From Bacillus sp. ISL-18 (GTDB lineage Bacteria; Bacillota; Bacilli; Bacillales; Cytobacillaceae), in contig NZ_JAGGQG010000019.1 in the NCBI RefSeq assembly GCF_018613415.1, forward strand, positions 179,127-243,126: a DNA stretch of 64,000 nucleotides, in the 5' to 3' direction. This document shows positions 43,443 through 52,420 of this stretch, in pieces. Position numbers and translations under genes: made by a program. The stretch's first letter is position 1, and every line of letters starts with the position of its first letter. A model generated the notes under the pieces. The model made no database searches. It was not told where the DNA came from and was given only the letters and a program-made list of their open reading frames with translations.

Positions 43443-44795
43443 ATGAATGGAAAACCAACACTTGTAAAATCGCTGAAACTTCACCAAGTTGTCTTTATGG
43501 GGCTGGCCTGGATGACACCAATGATCTATTTCACTGTCTATGGAGTTGCCTTCGAGGCTGCCGGAGGAATGCTCGCTGCTGCCTATGTAACAGCATTTAT
43601 TGCAATTTTCTTTACTGCCTATAGCTATAGTCAAATGGTCAAGGCCTATCCCATTTCTGGTTCTGCTTATATCTATACGAAAAAAGCAGTCCACCCCATT
43701 GCTGGATATTTGGTTGGATGGGCCCTTTTATTAGATTATATTTTCTCACCAATTATTGCGATTCTGACTTTCGGGATTTTTATGAATACGGAATTCCCTT
43801 CTATTCCTGTTTTTGTATGGATTATCGTGATGAACGTTGTCCTAGCCATTGTTAACATTGTTGGTATTAAATCAGCTGCACGTGTTAGCGGCTTGTCGGT
43901 CCTTTTCCAAATTGCCTTTATCATTCTCTTTTGTATTTTAGTAGCGAAAGATATTCTTACTGGCCAGACTGATTCTAACTCTATCCTCTCTTTAGCCCCA
44001 TTTTTTAACGATCATATTTCTGTTGGCGGAGTTCTATCGGGCGCTGCGCTCATCTGTTTTTGTTTCCTCGGCTTTGACGCTGTGACAACAATGGCAGAAG
44101 AGACAATTAATGCAAAGAAAACGATACCTAAAGCGATTTACCTGATTGTCGTCATTGCCGTCATTATGTATCTAGCCATATCTTATTTATCACAAATTGC
44201 CTTTCCAAATTTCACGTTTACCAATCCAGATAATGCCGCATACAGCCTTGTTCAGCTCGTTGGCGGCAACTTGTTAAGCTCGCTCTTTATCATGGTACTA
44301 ATCGTAGCGACTTTTACACAGGGTGTCTCTTCCGTAACAAGTGTCAGCCGCTTCCTTTTTGCTCTAGGCCGTGAATCGATTTTACCAAAAAAATTATTTA
44401 CGACGATTCATCCAAAATATAAAACACCTGTTTCCAACATAGTGTTTGTTTCGATCATTTCCCTTTCAGCTGTGTTTATTAACCTTGATTCAGCTGTGTT
44501 ATTTGTAAGTTTTGGCGCACTAACTGCGTTTACCTTCGTTAATCTCTCAGTTATCTTTCATTACTATATCAAGCAGAAAAGAAGGTCACCAAAAGAAACA
44601 TTTTTGTACTTAGTCTTCCCTCTCATTGGTGCTGGTTTTATCGGTTGGCTGCTTACGTTGCTTGATAAAACCACCCTTATGATTGGATTGATTTGGGTAG
44701 CTGTTGGGTTTGTTTACCTAATTGTTAAATCAAAATGGGAAGTGGCTAAGGAAAGAAAATACTCCATTTCAAAGGTTAAACAAATAGCTGACTAA
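43443..44795 (+). CDS. APC-superfamily permease, probable guanidine or amine importer
   Basis: 450 residues, 12 hydrophobic segments, APC-type (KLHQVVFMGLAWMTPMIYFTVYGVAFEAAGGMLAAAY; later FLGFDAVTTMAEETINAKKTIPKAI). The start is the ATG after AAAAGGATGG; an upstream open frame runs back through the riboswitch to 43101 and must be rejected because the switch lies inside it. Control by a guanidine-I riboswitch makes guanidine the likely substrate; this is inference, since known ykkC transporters include SMR exporters of another fold. Confidence 0.85.
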   Translation: MNGKPTLVKSLKLHQVVFMGLAWMTPMIYFTVYGVAFEAAGGMLAAAYVTAFIAIFFTAYSYSQMVKAYPISGSAYIYTKKAVHPIAGYLVGWALLLDYIFSPIIAILTFGIFMNTEFPSIPVFVWIIVMNVVLAIVNIVGIKSAARVSGLSVLFQIAFIILFCILVAKDILTGQTDSNSILSLAPFFNDHISVGGVLSGAALICFCFLGFDAVTTMAEETINAKKTIPKAIYLIVVIAVIMYLAISYLSQIAFPNFTFTNPDNAAYSLVQLVGGNLLSSLFIMVLIVATFTQGVSSVTSVSRFLFALGRESILPKKLFTTIHPKYKTPVSNIVFVSIISLSAVFINLDSAVLFVSFGALTAFTFVNLSVIFHYYIKQKRRSPKETFLYLVFPLIGAGFIGWLLTLLDKTTLMIGLIWVAVGFVYLIVKSKWEVAKERKYSISKVKQIAD

Positions 44796-44828
44796 TAAAA
44801 AACCATGTTAGAAAATGTAACATGAATG

Positions 44829-44858
44829 TTGTTGAATCCCACAGCCAAACGATATACT
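44829..44858 (+). promoter_or_regulatory. Promoter of the guanidine carboxylase operon
   Basis: TTGTTG (44829-44834), 18-bp spacer, TATACT (44853-44858), about 50 bp before the riboswitch. Riboswitch 1 also has a TATACT (43212-43217) at the matching distance but no good -35. Confidence 0.5.
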
Positions 44859-44870
44859 AAATTCATCTTA

Positions 44871-44985
44871 AATAAAGGTTTCCACAAAAAGTTGGAAACA
44901 AAAAGCTGTCTAGGGTTCCGTTTAAAGTTAACTTTAAAGACTGGTCCGAGAGAGAGCGTACAGTTAAGCTGTATACACGGAAGGA
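44871..44985 (+). ncRNA. ykkC guanidine-I riboswitch, upstream of the degradation operon
   Basis: Second copy: CTAGGGTTCCG (44910-44920), CTGGTCCGAGAG (44941-44952), ACACGGAAGGATAAAAGCC (44975-44993). The same AAATAAAGGTTTC leader as copy 1. Downstream genes encode guanidine carboxylase and carboxyguanidine deiminase, which confirms the guanidine class. Confidence 0.93.
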
Positions 44986-45034
44986 TAAAAGCCTGGGAGA
45001 TTCATCTCCCCATGGTTTTTATCCTTTTTTTATT
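44982..45034 (+). terminator. Expression-platform terminator of riboswitch 2
   Basis: GGATAAAA..CC..GGAGA / TCTCC..GG..TTTATCC nested stem followed by TTTTTTTATT, directly before the first operon gene. Confidence 0.88.
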
Positions 45035-45055
45035 ACTGAATAGGAGGAAAAAAAC

Positions 45056-45796
45056 ATGAAGACTCTAGCACCATCAAAAATTCCAAAAATGATTCCAGCG
45101 GGCGGAAAATGGTCTAATCTGATCAGACGTGGAAAGCAAATCACCTTTACTGCTCTCGAGGAGGGTGCGAATATTTCCCTGCTGCTATATAACGCAAATG
45201 ATCTGTCCGAACGTTACAATATGCCGGATACCCTGAAAGCCCAGCACACTGCCCATTTAACAAAAGGACATGTCCTCATGAGCGACAACGGCAGGGTCCT
45301 TGCGAGCATCATTGAAGATTCACTCGGCTGGCATGATCCCCTTTCAGGCTACACTTCACGGGTATTTACCAATCAAAAATATGGAATATCAACTTATCAA
45401 AACGAACGGAATGATTATTACAGAAGCGGCGAAGAAAACTTTGCAGTGGAGCTATTCCGAAATGGTTTAACTCCTCGAGATCTTATGCCAGTCGTTAATT
45501 TATTTTCTAAAGTTTATTGTGATAATGATGGAAATTTGCATTATGTTTCAGATCACAGCAAAAAAGGTGACACCATCACGCTGAGAATAGAGATGGACGT
45601 TATTTTAGTTTTTTCCAATACACCGAACCCGCTAAATCCAGCGGCCACTTACCCATCCGTACCTGTTCAAGTGATCATTACCGAAGCTGAACCCATTCAA
45701 GAGAATGATTGTTGTTTCAACCATCGTCCAGAAAACCAGCGTGCATTTGAAAATACATGGGAATACCTTTCACTTTCCAAAGGAGGAATTCAATAA
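45056..45796 (+). CDS. DUF1989 protein (urea-carboxylase-associated 2), carboxyguanidine deiminase subunit
   Basis: 246 residues of the DUF1989/UAAP family, with MIPAGGKWSNLIRRGKQITFTALEEGANISLLLYN and the conserved LGWHDPLSGYTSRVF. Proteins of this pair were shown to be the two subunits of carboxyguanidine deiminase (CgdAB), which removes ammonia from carboxyguanidine to give allophanate. It is first in a four-gene operon. The stop overlaps the next start (TAATG). AGGAGG precedes the ATG. Which subunit, A or B, is not assigned here. Confidence 0.88.
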   Translation: MKTLAPSKIPKMIPAGGKWSNLIRRGKQITFTALEEGANISLLLYNANDLSERYNMPDTLKAQHTAHLTKGHVLMSDNGRVLASIIEDSLGWHDPLSGYTSRVFTNQKYGISTYQNERNDYYRSGEENFAVELFRNGLTPRDLMPVVNLFSKVYCDNDGNLHYVSDHSKKGDTITLRIEMDVILVFSNTPNPLNPAATYPSVPVQVIITEAEPIQENDCCFNHRPENQRAFENTWEYLSLSKGGIQ

Positions 45797-46446
45797 TGGC
45801 CGTTTTAAATCATGCAGTTAGTGACAAAAAAATTGAAAATGTATTTTTTCACAAAACCATCCCTGCTGGGGAAGGTTGGATCTACACCCTTGAGCCAGGT
45901 CAGGTTCTTCGAATCGTCGACCTAGAAGGAAATCAAGCGGCAGATACACTTTTTTATGACGCTGATCAACCTTCTGATCATTACAGTGCCGTCAATACCA
46001 TTCAAAGGCAAGGTAACGTTTATTTATCAACAGGATCCGTGCTTGTCTCCGAATCCGGTAAAGAGCTAGTAAAAATTGTCGCAGATACATGCGGCCGTCA
46101 CGATACACTTGGGGGTGCCTGTTCAGCGCAAAGTAACACCGTTAGGTATTCGCATGATACCCTGTCAATGCATAATTGCCGCGATACCTTCATGCTCCAG
46201 TTAGCCAAGTATGACAGCCGGTTTTCAAAACGCGATTTGGCTCCAAATGTTAATTTCTTTATGAACGTCCCTGTTACGCCAGAAGGAGGATTGACATTTG
46301 AAGATGGTGTCTCAGCACCAGGCAAATATGTTGAACTGCAGGCCATTAGCAGAACGCTTGTCTTAATCAGTAACTGCCCGCAGCTTAATAACCCTTGTAA
46401 CGCCTATAACCCTACACCTATTCAAGTTTTGCTTTGGGATAAATAA
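45796..46446 (+). CDS. DUF1989 protein (urea-carboxylase-associated 1), carboxyguanidine deiminase subunit
   Basis: 216 residues, same family as the gene before it: KTIPAGEGWIYTLEPGQVLRIVDLEGNQAADTLFYD, then SVLVSESGKELVKIVADTCGRHDTLGGACS and DLAPNVNFFMNVPV. Partner subunit of the deiminase. The start is the ATG that overlaps the preceding stop, with AGGAGG 9 nt upstream. Confidence 0.88.
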   Translation: MAVLNHAVSDKKIENVFFHKTIPAGEGWIYTLEPGQVLRIVDLEGNQAADTLFYDADQPSDHYSAVNTIQRQGNVYLSTGSVLVSESGKELVKIVADTCGRHDTLGGACSAQSNTVRYSHDTLSMHNCRDTFMLQLAKYDSRFSKRDLAPNVNFFMNVPVTPEGGLTFEDGVSAPGKYVELQAISRTLVLISNCPQLNNPCNAYNPTPIQVLLWDK

Positions 46447-46470
46447 CCACAACAAAAGGAGTGCTCATCC

Positions 46471-49400
46471 ATGTTTAAGAATGTATTAATTGCTAACCGC
46501 GGTGCAATCGCCGTTCGAATTGAAAGAACATTGCGAAAGATGGGCATCCAGTCTTTCGCAGTCTATACGAAAGCAGATCAAGACTCTCTGCATGTCGAAC
46601 TCGCCGATCACGCCATTTTAATCGGAGATGGAGCTGCTAAAGACAGCTACTTAAATATGGAATTAATCTTAAAGACTGCTTTAGACCATAATGTAGATGC
46701 CATTCATCCAGGGTATGGTTTTTTAAGCGAAAATGCTGATTTCGCCCGTGCTTGTCGTGAAAAAGGGATTACCTTTATTGGGCCTACTCCCGAACAGATG
46801 GAAGTGTTTGGTTTAAAGCATTCCGCACGTGAAATTGCTGTAAAGGCTAATGTTCCGCTCCTTCCTGGAACATCACTTATTACTGAGTTAAGCACTGCCT
46901 TAGTAGAGGCAGAGCGGATTGGCTATCCAGTGATGTTAAAAAGTACTGCCGGCGGCGGCGGGATTGGAATGCGTGTATGTCTAGATCAAAATTCCCTTCG
47001 TGATGCGTTCGAATCCGTCTCGAGGCTGGCAGAGGCCAACTTTAATAATGGTGGTGTATTCTTAGAAAAATATATCCAAAAGGCACGTCATGTTGAGGTT
47101 CAAATTTTTGGAAACGAGTTTGGTGAAGTGGCTGCTCTCGGTGAACGTGATTGCTCAATTCAACGCCGCAATCAAAAAGTCGTTGAAGAAAGTCCAGCCC
47201 CGTGCCTCCCTGCTTCCGTAAGAAATGATATGCTGGCTTCTGCGAAACGATTAGCCGCGGAAGTCGGCTATCGGAGTGCCGGCACGGTCGAATTTTTATA
47301 TAATCCAGATGAAGAGCGCTTCTACTTCCTCGAAGTGAATACACGTCTTCAAGTGGAGCACGGTGTGACAGAAGAAGTTTTGAAGATTGATTTAGTTGAA
47401 TGGATGGTCCGTGAAGCAGCCGGTGACTTACGTTCTTTAGATTCACTGTATTCAACACCAACAGGTCACAGTATCCAAGCTCGCATTTATGCTGAAGATT
47501 GCTTAAATGATTTCCGGCCGAGCGGCGGTCAACTTGATAAGGTTCAATTTTCAGATACTGCCCGTATTGAAACATGGGTTCGAGATGGTTTGGTTGTCAC
47601 TCCTCTTTATGATCCCATGCTTGCGAAAATCATTGTCCATGCAGAGACACGTGAAGAAGCGCTGAATCAATTAAGTTTAGCCCTCGGGCAAACCCGACTT
47701 TATGGTGTGACTACAAATCTTCAATATATACAGGCGCTTTTAGAAGAAGAAGATTGCCGAACTGGTAATGTCCATACGCAAATGTTAAAGGAATTCTTCC
47801 CGGATGAACGTGCGATAGAAGTACTAGATGGCGGCATCCAATCAACTGTCCAGGATTGGCCGGGCCGGATCGGTCACTGGGATGTAGGTGTACCCCCTTG
47901 CGGACCTATGGATCCCTTTTCTTTTAGGATAGGGAATAAATTACTTGGGAATGAGGATCATGCTGCAGGCCTTGAATTAACACTTCGCGGCGGTTCCTAT
48001 AGCTTCCGCAGTGATATGAGGATCGCTCTTACAGGTGCTGATATGAATGCCAAGCTCGATGAAAAGGATGTTCCCATGTATCAGGTGCTATCTGTTAAAC
48101 GCGGCCAAGTGTTGTCCTTTGGTGAAGCGGCATCCGGTATGCGAACCTATATATTAGTAGCAGGCGGATTGGATATCCCGCTTCATCTCGGCAGTGCATC
48201 AACATTCACACTCGGCGGGTTTGGTGGTCATGGCGGCCGGGCCCTTCGCACCGGAGATGTATTACGTGTAAATAACAGTAAGACTTTTACAGTAAGTGTG
48301 CTTCCTTCCATAAAACAGCCTCCTATTAAACGAAACTGGACCATTGGGGTAATTCCCGGTCCACATTGTACGGAGGAATTCTTACTGCCTGATTACCTAG
48401 ATCAGTTAACGAATACAAGCTGGGAAGTTCATTTTAATAGTTCGCGGACTGGTGTCCGCTTAATTGGCCCTGCCCCGCTTTGGGCACGAGAAGATGGCGG
48501 CGAAGCAGGTCTCCATCCATCGAATATACACGATAATGCCTATGCGATTGGAACACTGGATTTAACGGGTGATATGCCAATTTTACTTGGACCCGATGGC
48601 CCTAGTTTGGGTGGGTTTGTATGTCCTGTCACGACCGCATCAGCTGAATTCTGGAAGATCGGTCAGCTTCATGCGGGCGACCATATCCAGTTCCAGTTAC
48701 TAACTCTTGAAGAAGCAGATGAATTACGTAAACAACAGGAGGAGTTCCTGGAAGAAATTTGTATAGATAATCCAAGTGTTTCTGCAGTTCCTTCCTTGCC
48801 TAAAGAAATTAGACAGTTTACACCTGATTACCCAATTTTAAAAAGAACAGCAAAAGGTAACTTCCCAATGTCTATTCGCGCAGCTGGTGATGCAAACATT
48901 CTGATTGAATATGGAGATTTAGAGCTTGATCTTCTCCTTCGGTTTCAGGTTCACGCTTTAATGGAAGCCATCAAGGCGCAAACAGAAATTCCAGTTCTTG
49001 ATTTGACACCGGGCATTCGTTCACTACAGGTTCATTTAGATTCAAACAAAATGTCAATCCTATCAGTCTGTGAAATGATCGAATCTATTAATGAAAAACT
49101 GCCTCGCTTAGAGGAAATGGAAGTTCCTTCGCGGATTGTTCGTCTGCCCCTATCATGGGATGATCCGGCTACAAGACTGGCAATTGATCGCTATCAACAA
49201 AATGTTCGCCCAGATGCTCCATGGTGCCCTAGCAATCTAGAATTTATCCGCCGTGTGAATGGTCTCGATGATATTGAAGATGTGAAGAGAATAGTTTTTG
49301 ATGCCAACTACCTTGTGCTCGGTCTTGGTGACGTTTATTTAGGGGCTCCTGTTGCTACACCAATTGATCCCCGTCACCGTTTAGTGACAACGAAGTACAA

Positions 49401-50130
49401 TCCGGCGCGGACATGGACACCGGAAAATGCCGTAGGAATTGGCGGCGCCTATATGTGCGTATACGGAATGGAAGGGCCAGGAGGTTATCAATTTGTTGGC
49501 CGTACGGTCCAAGTATGGAATCGACTTCGTGAAACAAAGAGCTTTCAGGCTGACAAACCATGGCTGCTTCGCTTCTTTGACCAAATTCAATTTTATCCAG
49601 TCAGTGCCGAGGAATTGCTTGAAATGCGCGAGGACTTTTTACGTGGCCGTTTCGAAGTGGATATTACGGAAACATTCTTTAAACTAGGCGACTATTTAAC
49701 CTTCCTTGATTCCATTAAAGAAAGTACTGACGGCTTCCGCGAAACCCAGCAAGCTGCCTTCCGTGCGGAGCGTGAAAGCTGGCGGAAAAACGGTGTTGCT
49801 GAATTTGTTTCCGAACATGAAGTAGTAGAGACGGTCGAAGAAGTTCTGCCTGAGGGTGCTGAAGGGGTTCGCACCGCCCTGCCAGGAAGCATTTGGAAAG
49901 TTCTAATTGTTCCAGGTGATGAAGTGAAAAAAGGTGACACATTAATAATAGAAGAAAGTATGAAAATGGAGTTTCCACAGCTGGCCCCATGTGACGGATA
50001 TGTTCATTCTGTCCATGTCTCACCTGGAGATGAAGTTCATTCAGGTCAGTTGATTGTCTCTATAACTAAAGAAAAGCGAGGTGCGCACGATGCAAACCAT
50101 CAACATGTTACAAACACTGTTCTTTCATGA
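46471..50130 (+). CDS. Urea/guanidine carboxylase, biotin-dependent
   Basis: 1219 residues, full length. Biotin carboxylase domain about 1-450 (ATP-grasp glycine loop KSTAGGGGIG near 157; NTRLQVEH near 290), then the KipI/KipA-type carboxyltransferase (AHS2 from about 455 with VLDGGIQSTVQDWPGRIGH; AHS1 about 780-1000) and a C-terminal biotin carrier with EESMKMEF (biotinyl lysine near 1163). Enzymes of this type preferring guanidine rather than urea occur with the DUF1989 pair and ykkC riboswitches, so guanidine carboxylase is the favoured reading. AAGGAGTG precedes the ATG. Confidence 0.93.
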   Translation: MFKNVLIANRGAIAVRIERTLRKMGIQSFAVYTKADQDSLHVELADHAILIGDGAAKDSYLNMELILKTALDHNVDAIHPGYGFLSENADFARACREKGITFIGPTPEQMEVFGLKHSAREIAVKANVPLLPGTSLITELSTALVEAERIGYPVMLKSTAGGGGIGMRVCLDQNSLRDAFESVSRLAEANFNNGGVFLEKYIQKARHVEVQIFGNEFGEVAALGERDCSIQRRNQKVVEESPAPCLPASVRNDMLASAKRLAAEVGYRSAGTVEFLYNPDEERFYFLEVNTRLQVEHGVTEEVLKIDLVEWMVREAAGDLRSLDSLYSTPTGHSIQARIYAEDCLNDFRPSGGQLDKVQFSDTARIETWVRDGLVVTPLYDPMLAKIIVHAETREEALNQLSLALGQTRLYGVTTNLQYIQALLEEEDCRTGNVHTQMLKEFFPDERAIEVLDGGIQSTVQDWPGRIGHWDVGVPPCGPMDPFSFRIGNKLLGNEDHAAGLELTLRGGSYSFRSDMRIALTGADMNAKLDEKDVPMYQVLSVKRGQVLSFGEAASGMRTYILVAGGLDIPLHLGSASTFTLGGFGGHGGRALRTGDVLRVNNSKTFTVSVLPSIKQPPIKRNWTIGVIPGPHCTEEFLLPDYLDQLTNTSWEVHFNSSRTGVRLIGPAPLWAREDGGEAGLHPSNIHDNAYAIGTLDLTGDMPILLGPDGPSLGGFVCPVTTASAEFWKIGQLHAGDHIQFQLLTLEEADELRKQQEEFLEEICIDNPSVSAVPSLPKEIRQFTPDYPILKRTAKGNFPMSIRAAGDANILIEYGDLELDLLLRFQVHALMEAIKAQTEIPVLDLTPGIRSLQVHLDSNKMSILSVCEMIESINEKLPRLEEMEVPSRIVRLPLSWDDPATRLAIDRYQQNVRPDAPWCPSNLEFIRRVNGLDDIEDVKRIVFDANYLVLGLGDVYLGAPVATPIDPRHRLVTTKYNPARTWTPENAVGIGGAYMCVYGMEGPGGYQFVGRTVQVWNRLRETKSFQADKPWLLRFFDQIQFYPVSAEELLEMREDFLRGRFEVDITETFFKLGDYLTFLDSIKESTDGFRETQQAAFRAERESWRKNGVAEFVSEHEVVETVEEVLPEGAEGVRTALPGSIWKVLIVPGDEVKKGDTLIIEESMKMEFPQLAPCDGYVHSVHVSPGDEVHSGQLIVSITKEKRGAHDANHQHVTNTVLS

Positions 50131-51829
50131 TTTGAAGAAAAACTATTATTCTAAAAAACTTACCCCTGAGGCTGTTTGCAAGGAAATTGTTAAACGTGCT
50201 GAAGCAGACAAAGCGTTTAATATTTGGATTACTCCTCCTTCGATGGAGATGATCCAGCCCTATCTTGATGGTTTGAAACACATGGACCCAGAGCAAACAC
50301 CGCTCTGGGGAATCCCTTTTGCGATTAAAGATAATATTGATTTGGCAGATGTACCTACCACTGCTGGCTGCCCTGACTATTCTCACACCCCTACTGAGCA
50401 TGCGACCGCAGTGAAACGCTTGATTGAAGCAGGAGCAATTCCCATCGGCAAAACAAATCTCGACCAATTTGCAACAGGACTTGTAGGTACACGCAGCCCT
50501 TTTGGAGAAACGAAAAACGCCCTCTCCCCCGACCTAATCAGCGGCGGCTCAAGCTCTGGTTCTTCGGTTTCCGTTGCTCGGGGACTTGCGGCTTTTTCCC
50601 TGGGTACAGATACCGCAGGTTCGGGCCGTGTACCTGCAGCATTAAATAGGCTTGTAGGCTTTAAGCCAAGTCTTGGCGCTTGGCCGGTGAAGGGAGTGGT
50701 TCCTGCTTGCGCAAGCCTTGATTGCGTAACCGTCTTTGCTAATAGCCTCGCGGATGCATTCCTTGTTGATGAAGTAGTCCGCGGGTTTGAGGAAACTGAC
50801 CCTTGGTCTCGTGAGCTAAAACGCAGCACAAATGCATTGCCGGAAAAAGTTCTGCTTTTAAAAGAAGAACCTGAATTCTTTGGCCCGTTTGCAGACGAGT
50901 ATCGGCAAGCTTGGGAGCAGACTGTTAACCGGATTAAGAGTCTTTCTATCCCAATTGAATTCATCGATGGAAGCTTTTTTGCTGAGGCGGCTGCGATCCT
51001 TTATGATGGACCATGGGTGGCGGAGCGCTGGTCCGATTTAGGATCCTTCATTCAGTCGAATGAAGGAGCTGTATTTCCAGTAACAGAAAAGGTGCTACGT
51101 AATGGAGCCAATCCCGATTATGATGCCGCCTCTGTTTTTAAAGCCATTCACAAACTGCAAGCATTTAAACAAAAAGCACATCAACATCTTAAAAATGCCG
51201 TTTTGATTATGCCTACTTCCGGTGGTACCTGGACACGTGAACAAGTACGGGAAAATCCAATTGAAACAAACAGTAAAATGGGACTTTATACGAATCATTG
51301 TAATTTATTGGACCTGTGTGCGATTGCTGTACCTTGTGATGATGCTGCGGAAAATCTTCCTTTTGGAGTCTCGATGTTTTCTAGTCATATGAATGAACAC
51401 TTGATTGCTGGCCTATCGGATTTATTTTTAAATGGTGTAGGTTCCACAGTTAATAAAACTACTACACTAGTAGCAGTTTGCGGCCTTCATATGAGAGGAT
51501 TTGCGCTTGAAAAACAAATGAAGGATCATGGGGCGTTATTTGTTCGAGCAGCTAAAACCGCTCTTAAATACAAAATGGTTAAATTAGCCACTCTTCCTCC
51601 AAAACCAGGATTAATCCGTACAAATGATCCAGGGGCTTCGATTGAAGTGGAGTTATGGGAAATGCCTTTGTCAGAGCTTGGATCCTTTGCTGCTCTAATC
51701 CCTTCGCCTCTAGGACTTGGAAGGGTTGAACTGGAAGATGGGACTGAAGTACTCGGATTTGTATGTGAAGCCATTGCTGCCGAAAATGCCGAGGATATTT
51801 CATATACTGGCGGCTGGCGCTATTTATGA
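50090..51829 (+). CDS. atzF: Allophanate hydrolase
   Basis: 579 residues. Amidase-signature domain about 1-450 with the Ser-cisSer-Lys triad: lysine in FAIKDNID near 78, serine in GGSSSGSS near 152, nucleophile in DTAGSGR near 176. The C-terminal AtzF-type domain (about 460-579) is present, with PKPGLIRTNDPGASIEVELWEMP. It cleaves allophanate to two ammonia and two CO2. The ATG at 50090 has GAGGTG before it; the gene overlaps the carboxylase end by 41 nt, so translation is coupled. Completes the guanidine pathway. Confidence 0.93.
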   Translation: MQTINMLQTLFFHDLKKNYYSKKLTPEAVCKEIVKRAEADKAFNIWITPPSMEMIQPYLDGLKHMDPEQTPLWGIPFAIKDNIDLADVPTTAGCPDYSHTPTEHATAVKRLIEAGAIPIGKTNLDQFATGLVGTRSPFGETKNALSPDLISGGSSSGSSVSVARGLAAFSLGTDTAGSGRVPAALNRLVGFKPSLGAWPVKGVVPACASLDCVTVFANSLADAFLVDEVVRGFEETDPWSRELKRSTNALPEKVLLLKEEPEFFGPFADEYRQAWEQTVNRIKSLSIPIEFIDGSFFAEAAAILYDGPWVAERWSDLGSFIQSNEGAVFPVTEKVLRNGANPDYDAASVFKAIHKLQAFKQKAHQHLKNAVLIMPTSGGTWTREQVRENPIETNSKMGLYTNHCNLLDLCAIAVPCDDAAENLPFGVSMFSSHMNEHLIAGLSDLFLNGVGSTVNKTTTLVAVCGLHMRGFALEKQMKDHGALFVRAAKTALKYKMVKLATLPPKPGLIRTNDPGASIEVELWEMPLSELGSFAALIPSPLGLGRVELEDGTEVLGFVCEAIAAENAEDISYTGGWRYL

Positions 51830-51835
51830 TGAATA

Positions 51836-51883
51836 TAAAGGCCATGTAGACAAACAAGGTTCTACATGGTCCTTTTTTCTTTT
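51836..51883 (+). terminator. Terminator of the guanidine operon
   Basis: AAAGGCCATGTAGA / TCTACATGGTCCTTT stem followed by TTTCTTTT. Confidence 0.88.
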
Positions 51884-51940
51884 AAAGCTGACACTTAGGG
51901 CGTCTATACCCTTGATTGACAATCCAATTGGTTTTTTCAT

Positions 51941-52405
51941 GCCATGTTTGGACAGCTCAAGGCAGTAATCACGCGGGACTGGCAGAAGTTTTAGCCATGT
52001 TCGGACATCTCTAGCCACTAAACACGCGGAGCTGTCCGAAGTCTTGCCATGTTCGGACAACTCAAGCCACTATTCATGCGGAGCTGTCCAAAGTCTTGCC
52101 ATGTTCGGACAACTCTAGCCAGTAATCTCTCGGAGCTGTCCGAAGTCACACCAAGTTCGGACAACTCAACCCAGTAATCTCTCGGGGCTGTCCGAAGTCA
52201 CACCAAGTTCGGACAACTCTAGCCTCTAATCCCGCCGTGCTGTCCGAAGTCTTGCCATGTTGGACACCTCTGACCACTAATCATGCGGAGCTGTCCAAAG
52301 TCTTGCCATGTTCGGACACCTCTAGCCACTTATCCCCCGGAGTTGTCCGGAGATTAGCTATGTTCGGACAACTCACCCCTGTAATCACGCGGAACTGGCC
52401 GAAGT
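51941..52405. repeat. 52-bp tandem repeat with internal dyad, nine units
   Basis: Units start near 51941, 51994, 52046, 52098, 52150, 52202, 52254, 52305 and 52357, a strict 51-53 bp period. Each unit carries GTTCGGACA near its start and TGTCCGAAGT near its end, an inverted pair TTCGGACA/TGTCCGAA enclosing about 29 nt with GCCACTAATC and CGCGGAG. Units differ by point changes. No ORF; the array lies between two convergent genes. Confidence 0.93.
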
Positions 52406-52420
52406 AAATTATAGTTCACT

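Noticed and set aside
44801..44830. Terminator of the APC permease gene (CATGTTA / TAACATG stem)
   Set aside because: The hairpin is real but lacks a following T run, so termination is doubtful.
51941..52405. CRISPR array
   Set aside because: The full 52-bp unit is repeated with scattered changes; there are no unique spacers and no cas genes. The same applies to the 41-bp array at 22793.
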